64,000 nt of DNA, taken from assembly GCA_905331475.1 (NCBI GenBank), contig CAJNYU010002424.1, forward strand, positions 310,001 through 374,000, read 5' to 3'. A model generated the notes under the pieces. That model had not been told where the DNA came from. It made no database searches and saw only the letters and a list, made by a program, of their open reading frames with translations. A program made the translations under genes and the position numbers. This document shows, in pieces, positions 38,118 to 52,002 of this stretch (position 1 is the first letter of the stretch; every line of letters begins with the position of its first letter). This stretch comes from Rotaria socialis. Taxonomy: Eukaryota; Rotifera; Eurotatoria; Philodinida; Philodinidae.

Positions 38118-41100
38118 ATGGCAGACGATGATGTAGCAGATACACCTCCATCATCATCTCGACCATTTTTTGTTCCTGGTGGATGTAAGTTATTTGTCTA
38201 GGTTTATTTATTTTCTTAAAATGACTTAAAATGATATTATTTTATCATTATAGTTCCTTTTGTATTCCTTCCAACAACATTCACAACAGGTTTCTCTGGT
38301 GCGAATAACCACACGCGTATTTCTACTACCGATGATCAAACAAAAACTGAATCTCAAGAGAGAAAAATGAACGACGAGAACAGTGAAGAAATAAAAGTAG
38401 TCGACGAAGAAGCAGGTATGTACATACATCTGCATGCGAAAAAAAATTTCTGTAATTGAATGGTTGTTCGACATCACAGTAACAACAATATTTGTTTTCA
38501 TCGTAGCAAAATTTGGATGAAAACTAACAAATCATGTAGAAAGAAAATTTTTTATTTCAATTTTTTCCCTTCTAGAAACTGTTGACAATGATGAAGCAAA
38601 CCGCAATAATGAGAATAACGATTGCTCCGATGAAAAAGATGATCTTCGTATTAGTCAGCCGAAATATAGTCAATTGTTAAGAGAACTTGATTTTAGTGGA
38701 GCAAAAATGGTATGTTGAAAATGTTCATTTGTTTTCTGTTATTCATTATTAATTAATTGTGTTTGCTTTTTATTTTTCATTTTGATACAGGTTGATGTAA
38801 CAAATCTCCTATCTGATGAACTTGATGAACAAGTAAATGATTCAATATCGAATGGAAACGAGAATGGAAACCCTGCAGAACTCTTATCGAATGAAAAATA
38901 TGAAAGCTCATCAGCGACACACTCATCAGTGTCAAGTGATGAAGTGTTGAATAATCAAAAGTCAAATACTAATAAGAATGCTAATAATGGTGATAGGCGC
39001 ACAAGAGAACAGATGGAATTGAAGAATGCTGCTGATGATATTCAAAATGATTTGAATAATTTAGCTGCTGTTATTCAAGCAGCATCACAATTATCAATGG
39101 AAGAAGATAACAATAATCATTTACAAAAAAGACACATGTTCGATGAAGACGATGATACAAGTAAACAAGCAACACAAAATTATGATCTTAATGATAATGA
39201 ACAAGAGGTTTGAACCGATTTGTTTTTGTTTTCATCTTATTAGTCATATTCACTCATTCCATTGATTAGTATCTTTTTTAAAATATCTAAAGAAATATAT
39301 GTTCTATGATTTGACAGTGATATACGAAAAAGTTTTTTATTATTCAAATAAATTGATTGTTTGACTTTTATTTCATAGGAAATATTACCTTCATCAAAAT
39401 CCAGTAAAATTCCACGTTTAATTAATCAACAACAACAACAGTCAAATAATAATCAAAATGAGAATAGATCATTCAATCCTCGTACAGATACGAATAGAAA
39501 TATTCATAATACAGCTCAAAATCAAGTGAATGAACAACAAGAACAAATTTTTGACTGGACATCTTTAGTTCATGGAGCTGAATTGAAAGTTTCTGATGCA
39601 GCTGTTGATTCTCATTCAACACAAAAAAAAGCACAAGAACAAAACCCATCCATATCTACTGATGAAGAAGTCAAACCACGAATGAATCAATTGCCACAAC
39701 AAAACACTCATCATCGATCTCGTCAAGCATCATCGTCATCTTCATCATCCGATACAGGTTCTGTTGTTCAATATGATTTACAGCGTTCGAAGCAAAAACC
39801 ACCATCACCACGAGCACAACAGACAATACCACACGTGTTTCTACCGCAAACATTACGTCAAGATAGTCAGGCAACATTGATTGATGAAAATCTTGATGAT
39901 TTAAGTAGTCAAATAAAACAAGTTCTTGATCAAGAACGACAAACATATAATACAAGTACTAAAGAAGAAAGAACAACAGATGGTATCGGTTCAATCTCAA
40001 TGCGTTTATCAACACCCGATATGCGTTCAACTAATTTACTTGATCATGAGACATCAAATCGTGTCAATGATAATGAAGCTAGATTTTCATCAAATCAACA
40101 GCGTAACCGACGTTCGTCCGATGCTCAAGAACGTTCCAGTCCACAAAGAAAAAAACCACATCATCATCAAAGACATGCAACAGCACGACATTTTGAACGT
40201 AAAGATGCAAATGGTTCACGAAAACCGGATGTAAATATTTTAATATTGATATAATCATATTCTTTTTGGAATTTTTATAAATAGGACAATTGGTTGAATG
40301 TACTTGAAAGACTAGAATATGAACATAAAACACGTTTACAAAGGCAGCAACAACAATATGAAGATCAAATGCATACTCTAGAAGACAAAATGAAAAGACG
40401 TTTTGATGATTATCTTACACTAACAAATGGGTAAATAAATTAAAAAATAATTCCTTTTTTTTTCATTCTATAAAATTTCTTCTACTTATATTTAATATAG
40501 TTTTCAAGAATCAAGATTGGATAGTTATGATGATCCAATACGTGTATATCCTCCACCATCAACAGTACCCATTGATTCAAATATTGGAAGATATAAAGAT
40601 CATTCATATACTCGTCAAAATCAATCATTAGCTAAAGATCTTATTTCACATTATTATCCAGCAGATTCAACTCTTAATATTCTTACATCAGAAAAAAAGC
40701 GATCAATTGATACAAAAAATCATGGACTACGTTCACGCTCAAGAGAAGATACTGTAAAGTATGTTTTAATGAAAGAAATAAAAATGATGAAAATTCAGTG
40801 TTAGAGATAAAATATCTTATAATATTTTTAACTAGATTTAAATCAATATTGACATGAGAAAGGAGGTACTTTCGATTAATGATATTCTTACAAACAATCT
40901 ATACATATAAAATTGTTCTTCGTTTTGAAGTAAACGAGTTTTATGATTTAACAGAATTATTTCGCTCAATAACAAAGCTTTTTCTTTTCATTTCTGTGTC
41001 TTAAAATTCAAAGCTGATAATCTCATTGTGCACTCTTATACTGAATAAAAAAAAGAACAACGGTATCAACTAGACCTTGAGTAAGATATATTAGTGATGT

Positions 41101-43134
41101 GCTAATTAAAATTGATTGTTTTTGATAGAAAATTGACTTCTATAAATATAGAATCAAGCAAAAATACTACATATTTACATTTCGATAGCGAAATTTTCTT
41201 TTCTTTTTTCCTTCTGTCAATTTGATTTTCTTCTTCATTTCTTTTTAGTCTGCTCTCTCTCTGTAACTAATACATTCCTTCTGATTGAATTCACTATTTT
41301 TGTTATTGTGTTTATTTTTAGTCTCCGAACAGAACTTTCTGCTATACATTCAAAACATATAGCTGATTTAAAATTATATTATGAATATGAAATAAATGAA
41401 CTTAAAAGTCAATTAAATCGGGCAAGAATGGGGTAGAAATGATTAAGATTTGCTTTGTTTTTTCGTTTTTATAATAGAAATTTTTATTTTAGTAGTCAAC
41501 CATCAAGTAGTACACGCAAATCCGTGGAAACCATCGGACGAATTAATAGTGAAAATATTCGTCTACATGATGAAGTCAATGAATTACGCCATTCATTAGT
41601 TAGTTGTACGAATGAAAACAACATTTTCTATTGTTCTTGCTTATTTTCTTAGAAAACAACAGAAGAAGAAAACACTTTACTAAAAAGACAATTAGAAGAA
41701 TTACGAGAACAATTAAACAGTAGAGATACTGATCTAAAAAATTATCATCATACAATTGTGCATCTTGAACAACAATTAACTGAAGCTGAAAATGTGCGTA
41801 CTTGTTCAATAAAGAGAGTATTTAAAAAAAAAACGAAAGAAATTTTTTCTTCTTCTATTGTCTATTCAAATGGATAGTCCATTTTTAAATGAGTTTTTCC
41901 TTAATATTTCTCTTATCTTAGACAAAAGAGCGACAAGATGAAAAATTTCGCCATGCCGACAGACAGGCATTACTCTATCGCGAAGAAAATGAAAAGATCA
42001 AGACCGATCTTAATCTTACAAGGGTAAATAAATGATTTAATTTCTTCTTTTTTTTCTTTTTTTACAGTTTCGTCATTGGCCTGAGTGGGTGAGGCGACCT
42101 ATTAATCCGGGGGGGTTTTGTCCATGTTTAGAATAAATGATTTTCTTCTTCTTATAATTTATTTTCCAACTCCTATTAACGTTAATTTAATAATTTTATT
42201 TGCCTTGAATAGTAATCAGTTTCGTTTAATGTTTATTGTAGGAGCGTCTTCTTCGACTCGAAGAACGTTATAGTGAACAAGAACTTGAAAATGAAACACT
42301 TCGACGACAACTATTTGTGTTAGAAAATGATAGTAATCGAATAAATAACAAGTATGCAATAGATTCTTGTTCTATCCAATTTTTCATTTAAAAACTAAAT
42401 GATGATCATAAATTAAGTACAACTATGGCTCTAAATCAGACAACATCTGGAGAATATGGACGTTTTGCAGTAGCAAAAACACGACAAACATCACCAAGAA
42501 CAAATGTACTACGAGATACAAATACTGATTCTCGAAGATATAAATCAAATGGTGAGATTTTCTGAGTATATTTTCAATAAGAAAATTTTTTTTGTATCGT
42601 TCATAGATATTGAAAATTCAATGCGTCATGCACATTCACCTAGACCGATGACAAGAATTAGTGATTATCTTAATGAAAAACCTGTTTTTCCTCCAGCCTA
42701 TGTACCACCATCAAGTAAAAAATATATAAGGGAAAAATTGATTTCATAATCTAATATTTATTTATAGGGCACTCTTATTCACCAAGAAGAACTTCACCAA
42801 ATCGTCGTCGTATAGAGTCGATGGCTAATAGGGTAAATACTGTCATATTTTATTTTAGTAATCAACATATTTATTTTTTAAATTCGTTTGCATTCTGTAG
42901 ACATCAGTCGATAGACAAATGAGACAAAGTGAACAGTTAGAACAAAAATTTGATCAATTACTAAGGAAAAAACGTGAATTAGAAGCCCGTCTAAATCGTA
43001 TACCATTACGAGGTTTAACTAATATAGATCGACAATTATACGATGTACTTGAACGAGAAATTGAACGAGTCGAAGAACAAATATCGAGTGTTAAACTTGA
43101 ACTTCGCAAATTAAGTGTTTTGAGAACGCATTAA
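38118..43134 (+). CDS. MPHOSPH9-like centrosomal coiled-coil protein, 16 exons
   Basis: Exons: 38118-38184, 38254-38415, 38576-38709, 38791-39207, 39379-40230, 40285-40430, 40501-40758, 41322-41432, 41493-41598, 41653-41793, 41922-42023, 42242-42351, 42418-42551, 42607-42714, 42768-42832 and 42901-43134; 1048 residues, all phases consistent. Residues 1-600 are polar and disordered, rich in Asn, Gln, Ser and acidic residues. Coiled coil runs from about 590 (LERLEYEHKTRLQRQQQQ) to about 890. Two segments suggest M-phase phosphoprotein 9: the AIHSKHIADLKLYYEYEI helix, and the C-terminal LEARLNRIP ... VKLELRKLSVLR block, which resembles the conserved end of that protein. MPHOSPH9 associates with CEP97/CP110 at mother centrioles and restrains ciliogenesis. 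The assignment rests on remembered motifs and is moderate. ATG follows directly after a strong acceptor (CTATTTTCAG), which looks like trans-splicing. AATAAA abuts the stop. Confidence 0.6.
40759..41321. other. Intron of the MPHOSPH9-like gene, 563 nt
   Basis: AT-rich, with no element recognised. Confidence 0.5.
42071..42123 (+). pseudogene. tRNA-like (Ser/Leu type) fragment inside an intron
   Basis: TGGCCTGAGTGG at 42077-42088 resembles the A box and D-arm of class II tRNAs and is followed by GTGAGGCGACC, as in tRNA-Ser/Leu. The patch is GC-rich within an AT-rich intron (42024-42241). No B box (GGTTCRANNCC) follows and no acceptor stem can be drawn, so this is at best a decayed tRNA copy or the head of a tRNA-derived SINE. 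Confidence 0.3.
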
Positions 43135-43448
43135 ATAAAATAACATTCCTTCGCTGTACCATTATATTTCGGTGCCAAACTCTGGATCTGTTTTTTAATC
43201 AAATAAATTTCTTTCTTTTTATCTGCCGTCCAAGTGTTTCTTTTTGCAACGTTTTTTTTCAAGTTATGTAGACTAACACTTTTTAAAATGAACTAGTGAA
43301 TTTTCATATGTTTGTTCGTTTTCTTTTTCATGTCTTGTCTTGTTTTTTTCCGTTGATAAATATATTAGCAATTCCTTTTCTTTTTGTATTTCGGCAATGA
43401 ACAATTGATAATTAATCGAATTGTTTGTTTTTGTATGCAGATAGACAA
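43135..43448. other. Short spacer between two genes on the same strand
   Basis: 314 nt including AATAAA at 43134-43139 and a T-rich acceptor (TTTTGTATGCAG) ending at 43440, nine nucleotides before the next ATG. Confidence 0.5.
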
Positions 43449-45998
43449 ATGACCACAACAACAACGATATGGGAGCTGCCAGAATTCTATCATTTAGATA
43501 ATGATTTTTTTCGACCACAAGAAAAGAAACAATTGAAAAATGCATATGAAAATTTTATAATGAATACAAAATATAAATCATTCGACTATGACAATAATTT
43601 AGATAATGATGATGATGAACAAATATTATTACAATCGAAAATTCAATTGTTTCAATTGTTTGTTCGTACGCAACCAGTGAATATTCGTAGTTTTAGGTAG
43701 GACAGTAGCTATGTAATTCTAATTGAATATAATTGTTTTGATTTTTCTTTAGTCTATTTCATCAACAATATCAACGCGTTTTTATTGAACGTTTATTTTA
43801 TCTTGTTTTGAATAATGTTGAATTAACGCATTTTTCAACATTTAACGTAAGCTCAATTATAAATATAAGTAAAGAATTAGAAAAATATCAACGAGCAACC
43901 AATAAAATTATATTGAATACTAATAAAATTAATACCATTATACAATTTGTTTTATCATTTTCATCGTCAAGCATATCGTCATTTCAATTGAACAACCTTT
44001 TTTATTTATTATTAAATGATATGAATGATTTTTCGGGAAAACTTATTGATCGCATTGCTGAACTATTACGTGTATATCATTCGATCACATATGGACATAC
44101 AATTACTAAGCAATACTTAATTACAACGGTAAGACAATAGTAGATAAGAACATTGTTTGTTACTCTCTAATGTCTGAATTATAGTCATGTAATGTAATAG
44201 ATATTCGAAGTCATTATCATGGAAATCTGGAAGAACTTAGAAAATTTTGTTTACAGCTATTTAATGATGAAAATTTTCTACGAACGAGTAAAATACTATG
44301 TGATAATATGTAAAGCATTTTTTTAAGTTGTTTGTTTTTTGTCCAAAGTCTTTAGGTGCTATTACTCGATGAAATGACACTTTTGTAGGACGAAAGTAGA
44401 ATTTGAATGTATTGTAGTGTTTTCATTATGGAGAAAATGTCTTTTAAGATTTCTCATTTCATCCTTTGAAAAGAAAATAATAGTTAAATAACTTCTATCG
44501 TACACTTGAAATATTGTGATGATATGATGAATAAACATATTACGTGAAAGTCGAGATATAAACAGATTTAATTGTTCTAACTAATAGCTAACAATAGAGA
44601 GAAACACATGATATTGTAAATCGCGTAAAATTTTACTTCTCATTCAAAAATCAAAGCTTCTTTTTCTTATGCGCATATTGTTAGTTGCTTATTAACGAAA
44701 AAATTCTAAACAGATTTGTCATTATTTAAATTTACTGTAGTGTAATGTGAATTGCATAAATAAATAAATAAAAGCTGTTAGCGCAATAGTTGCGAGATTG
44801 AAGTACAAAACATGATGTCGCGACTATTGACAAGGGCAGGAGCATGACATTATTCTATTTATGATTGCTATTATTGTTTACAACGTTTTATCATCGTTTT
44901 AGTTAGGATTTGACAAATGCATCTATTAGTAGTTTATACACTGAAAAGAGACAGTATTGACACACAATTCTCGATTGTATACTAAGAGAACATTTGCTGG
45001 CCTTCAACGGATCCAATACATCAGAATTTTTACTTGTTTACTTCCAATTTTGGTTTTTCGAGATCATATTTCACAATAGAATGTATCGTACACGAAAACT
45101 AGAGTCAAATTTCAAATAAATAATAGAATAGAAAACAAAATCGAATGAATGGACCTAAATAAATTTTCTTATTATGAATCAAAACAATAATTACTTTTTT
45201 TAAATCTAGATTGAAAATGTTATACGAACGGTTAACTTTGCCAATCCTCTTGTCTATCCATTATATGAAAATTTTCTTAATTCATCATATGTTTACAAAA
45301 GCCCACTTGTACTTATATTACCGAAAAAAACTACATCTGCTTCTTTATATACAATAATTCAAAATTTATCAATCACACTTTTGGGCATAACACTTGATGA
45401 TTTTGAATGTGAAGATAAATATTTATCGTTTACATCTGAGCAATGCTATCATATACGTTTAATAGTACGTCGTTTAACGTATTCATTTAAACAACATCGC
45501 TATACAATCGAATATCCATTAAATAATCTTGATAAACAAATAATAGTTCAATTAATTAATTTAATTATATTTCAGGAAAAAACCTATGATACATTAAAAT
45601 CTTTACTTGATTTATACATGAAAAATGTTCATGAATTTTCACAGACAAGAACTAAAAAACTTCTATATGATTTATTAATAAATTCTTCGTTTGAATTTCA
45701 TTCAATTGAAACAATAGGATATTTTATTGAATTAAATCATGCTCAATCGAATTTAATTGTGAGTGAAAAGAAAAATCACAAAGATGATTTATGGCTTAAT
45801 ATTGAACAAATTCGACTTATTATACATAAATTATATTCAAATGATATTTACAATGAAATATTTCGACCATTTATTAATGGTGATTGCCATGAACAATGTT
45901 CGATAAACAATTTATTAGCCTATTTAGATAATAAACTCGAAAGTGAACACGAGCCGATTATTGATGTGCAAGATATAAAAACAAAATTATTAATATAG
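43449..45998 (+). CDS. Unrecognised helical protein, 520 residues
   Basis: Exons: 43449-43696, 43753-44128, 44185-44287, 44930-44976 and 45210-45998. The 47-nt fourth exon was placed because it alone bridges the phase between exons 3 and 5 (good acceptor CTATTAG, donor GTATAC); its peptide (TLKRDSIDTQFSI) reads naturally into the next exon. I do not recognise the family. There is no signal peptide or membrane segment. The protein is predicted mostly helical with many Leu/Ile/Asn/Tyr residues, like an alpha-solenoid (NVIRTVNFANPLVYPLYENFL; HSIETIGYFIELNHAQSN). An acidic stretch (NNLDNDDDEQ) lies near residue 55. If intron 3 is retained, the frame stops at 44311-44313, giving about 250 residues. 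The start follows a probable trans-splice acceptor. Confidence 0.55.
44288..44929. other. Long intron of the unrecognised gene, 642 nt
   Basis: AT-rich with no element recognised. Reading straight into it gives a stop after eight codons. Confidence 0.4.
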
Positions 45999-48900
45999 CC
46001 ATGAATCTTTCATTAGTCCTCTTATGGTTTTTGCTCTTCTACGAACAAAATCAAGCTCAGGGTTTATCTGTTTAATATTCATCTTTATTTAATCATGAAC
46101 TGTTTTTTCTCTCGTTTCTTTTATAAAAAAAAATGCAATATGAACATGTACTTATGTTTTGATTATTATATTCAACAAAATGAAAATAGGATATTTAAAT
46201 GATTAAATAAAGAAATTTGTCTGATGAAACAATTATTTTTATAGAAAAATTCGATATTATTCAATATATTCTCTTTTACTTACGTGATACTTTCAGATAG
46301 ACAAAGAAATACCAACGAGAGAACTACTTGAACTATAACTCGGTGTTCAAACTCATATTGAATCTACAGGGAAGTTTAACTAACAGTAGAAAAATACTGG
46401 AATGATCGAAGACTATGAATTTCTACATTCCACATTATGACTATTTCACTAATGTTGACCCGTAGATAAGTTCTAAAAACACTCGAAACATCCGGCAAGT
46501 TTTTATTCAGTGAGAATATTAATTTGTGTAGATACTGAATTTTTTAAGTGAGCTCAGCGTTTGTCTCATGTTTATGGTAATCAACTATTTATTGAATATT
46601 TAATATCATGACAAGTAAATGTCCTTTTCAAGTGAAACCTTCTAAACAATAACTAGTCATTCGCTCTGCCTATGAGTGGGATTTATTCAGCAGTACGAAC
46701 CTTTCTAAGTATTTTCTAGTCGTATCGACACTCTCGCTTGGCTTCAACGTGCGTTTTAGCGGCTTATTACAAATGAAGAAATAACCTCATAAGAGAAAAA
46801 GTTTTATTAGATTGCCAAGTAAACAATTTTCTATAGCGTAAAAAATCAAAAAGTTTTATAAAAAAAAATGCACGACTCAAATCAAATAATTTGATCGTAG
46901 AGTTCATTGAAGTTCTTCATCGAATTGCAATAAAAAAATGTAATTATAAACCATACAAGTTTTGTTTTTCTACCGAATGTTTTGCTCAATAAATCCTAAA
47001 ATTTTTACAGTACTTCCATATATGAATTATTATTAATGTATCTACTGGCCTAAGTCACGTTAGTTTTTCATTTTACGAATCATTTCAATTGTAAGAAAAT
47101 TAAAAATTCTTAGCTCTTGATTTGCACTTTCTTTTTCTAATATTTTAATTGATGTTTTTCAGTAGAAAAAAAATAAAATAAGAAAATTGTTTTTCTTGCA
47201 AGTCATAATGCATATTTTTATATAGAACACGATCATTTTTTTAGCTAGTAATATTATTCATACATGGAAATGTAAAATTTTATTACTTGCTTTTATTGTA
47301 ACCAATTTAGTATGCTTGCTATTTTATGTCATAGAATAGACTATTCTATATTAACTAATTGACAAGTAACTAAGACCGTTTGTCATTTAGTAAAAGTCGT
47401 ATGTTTGACATGTGTGAAGACTTTGTGCTTAGCTATGAAAGAAAGTCTTTTTTTATTTAAATTGTTCAGAATTATTTTTTTCGCTTTACGAACATTTTTT
47501 TAGTTTTACCAACTACTCATCTCATACTTTAGTAACCCAATATGATAAGAAAAATAACAATCTACACCATGGATACATCTTTATTTTCTAAACAATAGAG
47601 ACAGATCGTAAATAGTATGACATGTTATGTAAGAGCCAAACTGCGTTATTAGTGGCCCAAATGTGCATCTGTTTTGCTTATTAAGCAAAAACATATGAGA
47701 AATATCAAAAATGAAAAATAACTAGTATATTAGAGTTCGTCATGGTTTATTAAATAAGATAAAAAGGAAAGAAAGAGAAAAGTTAAGAGACCCTATTTCA
47801 AATAGAATTGTGTCAATATTTTCGCCAAGTATGATTATGCAATCAAAATTTTCAAACGTGATAATGTTTTTTCTGCATTAATCTCTACTGTTAATATTTG
47901 ACGTACACTCATATATATATATATATATTTCATCTCGATCTCAAAATTTTATTCTCAACAAAATATTTCTACAGATAGTTATTCGTTGGTACGCTTTCTA
48001 AATAACAAAAAACGCGAAGTTAAATATTCTTTTAAACCCAACGATTGTTTCACTGGAGGCATTTCTGAACCTTTAAAAGATTTAATTCAATAAATATTTA
48101 TGTAACGATACACTTCCTCTTGTTTTACTCAAAGCAAAATTCATATGAATTCAAAAAAGAAAACCAAATAAATACTATTGAATGACAAAGAGCATATTTA
48201 GTGAAAATAGAGAACCTAATTCATGATGAAAATAATGTCCATTGAGTACAAACGAGAAATTTCATGGTAAATATTATTTTTCACAAATAAAGACTTATAG
48301 CCAATGATTGTTGTTCATGGGTCATGGTTGGTTTCATAGTTTTAATATCATCTCTCACTTCATTTTTCTCTTGTGTTATTTTATCTTACATTGATATTGC
48401 TGCTATTATCTTTTGACAATAAGTAACTTTCGCCGATATACATTGTTTGACTTGCAAACGAAATATAATCGACATTTTTGGTTTTATTTTTTTGTTTGCT
48501 TTTTATTTAAAATAAAGAATATTAGTTGATCTGAATTGAGACTTTGAATGAATAATTTTCATAGAAACTCAGGCAATCATTAGTTATTCTTAATACAACT
48601 AGAATTTAAAATAGATTGCCTTTTTACATTTTTTTTACAGATAAGTATATAAATATGAATATATGAAGAGGAAAAAAGGCAAAGTTCAACACAACTTGCT
48701 CAGATAAATAAGAAGCATACATTTTTTGCTTTCTTATTTTTCTCTCTTTCTACTTCTTCACCACAAACACTGCAAAAGTTTCCGATGCATTTCATCGGCG
48801 GCTTCCGTTTCTATGTCCTCATGTTTTTCTTCTCTGATCTTACCACAAACAACCACCGTCACTATCAGTCGGTTTCTGCAGTAGTGTAAAAGTGCATAGG

Positions 48901-50501
48901 CAGAGAAGAAAAAAGAGAGACGAATAAAAAGCATTCGATACTCGTGATATCGTTAAAAAGAATAATAACACTGACAGTGGCTTTTTTTTCTTCTATCCAT
49001 ACCTGTAGGTATTCTCACAATTTTTTTTTGTACTTTTTCTTCCAATTATTTATAGGCATAAGGTGGAGCAAAAATGTACATTCCCCATATTCATTTGTCA
49101 ATTATGATTATTATTTAAAAAAAGGAAAAATCATGCCAATCATTATAAATATTCTTCGCATATTCTACATAGTTTTTGCTTCTTTTCGTTTTTTGCTAAA
49201 AATTAAGATGCATTACAATATGTTTGGATGTCAATGTAAGTTGCTATAAACATACAATGGTCCACCTACGTAAATAAACGATTCCATGACGTCATGTTTT
49301 TCTGTTGGCACATATCCACAAAAAAAAACAGCAACTCGCGAATTATTACTACCACAAGAGAAAAAAATAGACGGAGAAAAACTGAAGAAGGAAGGGGAAA
49401 AAGAAGGAATGAATAGAGAGAGCTTCAGACGATAGATGAGTCGACAAAAATCTATATTTATAACGATAGCAAAATAAACTAGCCAAGTTTTTTTTAAGTT
49501 TTTACAAAAAAATATGCAATGAAATTTTGTTCTACCCAAAAAGAACACAACAAATAAATTTGTCCGACAATGCATATATTTTTTATTTTCATCAATAGCA
49601 GTCATTGTTCGACCACAAAAAAACAAACACTTCGTATATTTTAGCTTCATAGAAAAGCAAAAGAAAGCAGGAAAAAAGAGAGAGAGAGAGAGAGAAACAG
49701 AGCAAAAAGGAACGTGACACTGTGTCAACGACTGAGAAAGAAATTGCGCGATGGTTTGAGAAGGAACAAATCAGAGAGAGAAGAAAGAGGGCGAGAGAAA
49801 AATATATATTCCAATATAAAGAGAGAGAAAAACCATCATATCTTATGATGCTAGAAACCAACTGGTTCATTCATCATCGTGTCACACCACAATAATGATG
49901 ATCGTAGTCGAAATCATCACGAGGTTTTAATGTAAAATAAATAGTGATAAGGTTACACGAGTGTATTTCGAAATTCCACCTTCCTTTAGTTCCTCGTATA
50001 GATATTACGTAGTAGGCACGAGTTTGACAGAAAAGAACAGACATCATCTTTGCGTGTCATGTGCTCGCTGCTTCTTCTCTCTTTCTATCGTTTTCATAGA
50101 TTGTGTAATATAGCAAATATTTCTTTTCATTTTTTTCGACATACTCTTCTACAGACACTGCATACGAGGTAAAAATATATCTAGAAACAATCACGAGTTG
50201 TAGGCGTCACGGTTTATGAAAACATTACATATTTTTCTTCCAATGATCATTAATATTGAAAAGTAAATTAGTTGACTTTGACCTATCCTCTTTCGTTTTC
50301 AGTATACTCAATAAATGCTTTCTTTTTTCAAACACTTCATTAGATGGTTTTTGTCGATTCTTGTGTATATAATTTTATATTTATTACATTTTAGGTCGTA
50401 CCGGCCTGATTTAATATTTCATTAATATTTTTTTATCCTATACATATTGTACATACGAATTCGTATTGAAACAAATCGCAAATTAAGTTCTTGAAAACAA
50501 A
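45999..50501. other. Gene-free region upstream of RUNX, 4.5 kb
   Basis: No convincing coding exon on either strand. It contains a (TA)n run at 47911-47928 and a (GA)n run at 49677-49695, several purine-rich and pyrimidine-rich blocks, a cluster of ACCACA motifs between 48760 and 49891, and acceptor-like sequences at about 50303 and 50392 that may end 5'-UTR introns of RUNX. Confidence 0.5.
48760..49891 (-). promoter_or_regulatory. Cluster of five RUNX core sites (ACCACA/TGTGGT)
   Basis: ACCACA occurs at 48760, 48842, 49351, 49612 and 49886, all in one orientation. Only the copy at 49612 (GACCACA, i.e. TGTGGTC) matches the full consensus TGTGGTY; the others have the six-base core. About 0.3-0.4 copies would be expected in 1.1 kb of this base composition. 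Confidence 0.35.

Positions 50502-52002
<1,501 letters not shown>

Noticed and set aside
39671-40333. Antisense ORFs across the MPHOSPH9-like exon 5
   Set aside because: They are shadows of the sense coding frame; the sense frame has matching splice signals and biased composition.
43847-43878. Possible mini-intron (GTAAGC ... AAGTAAAG) inside exon 2 of the unrecognised gene
   Set aside because: Only 23-32 nt long, shorter than any other intron here, and the frame stays open without removing it.
49231-49870. Long minus-strand ORFs rich in Phe, Ser and Leu upstream of RUNX
   Set aside because: They are reverse readings of purine-rich and GA-repeat DNA; low complexity, with no splice support.
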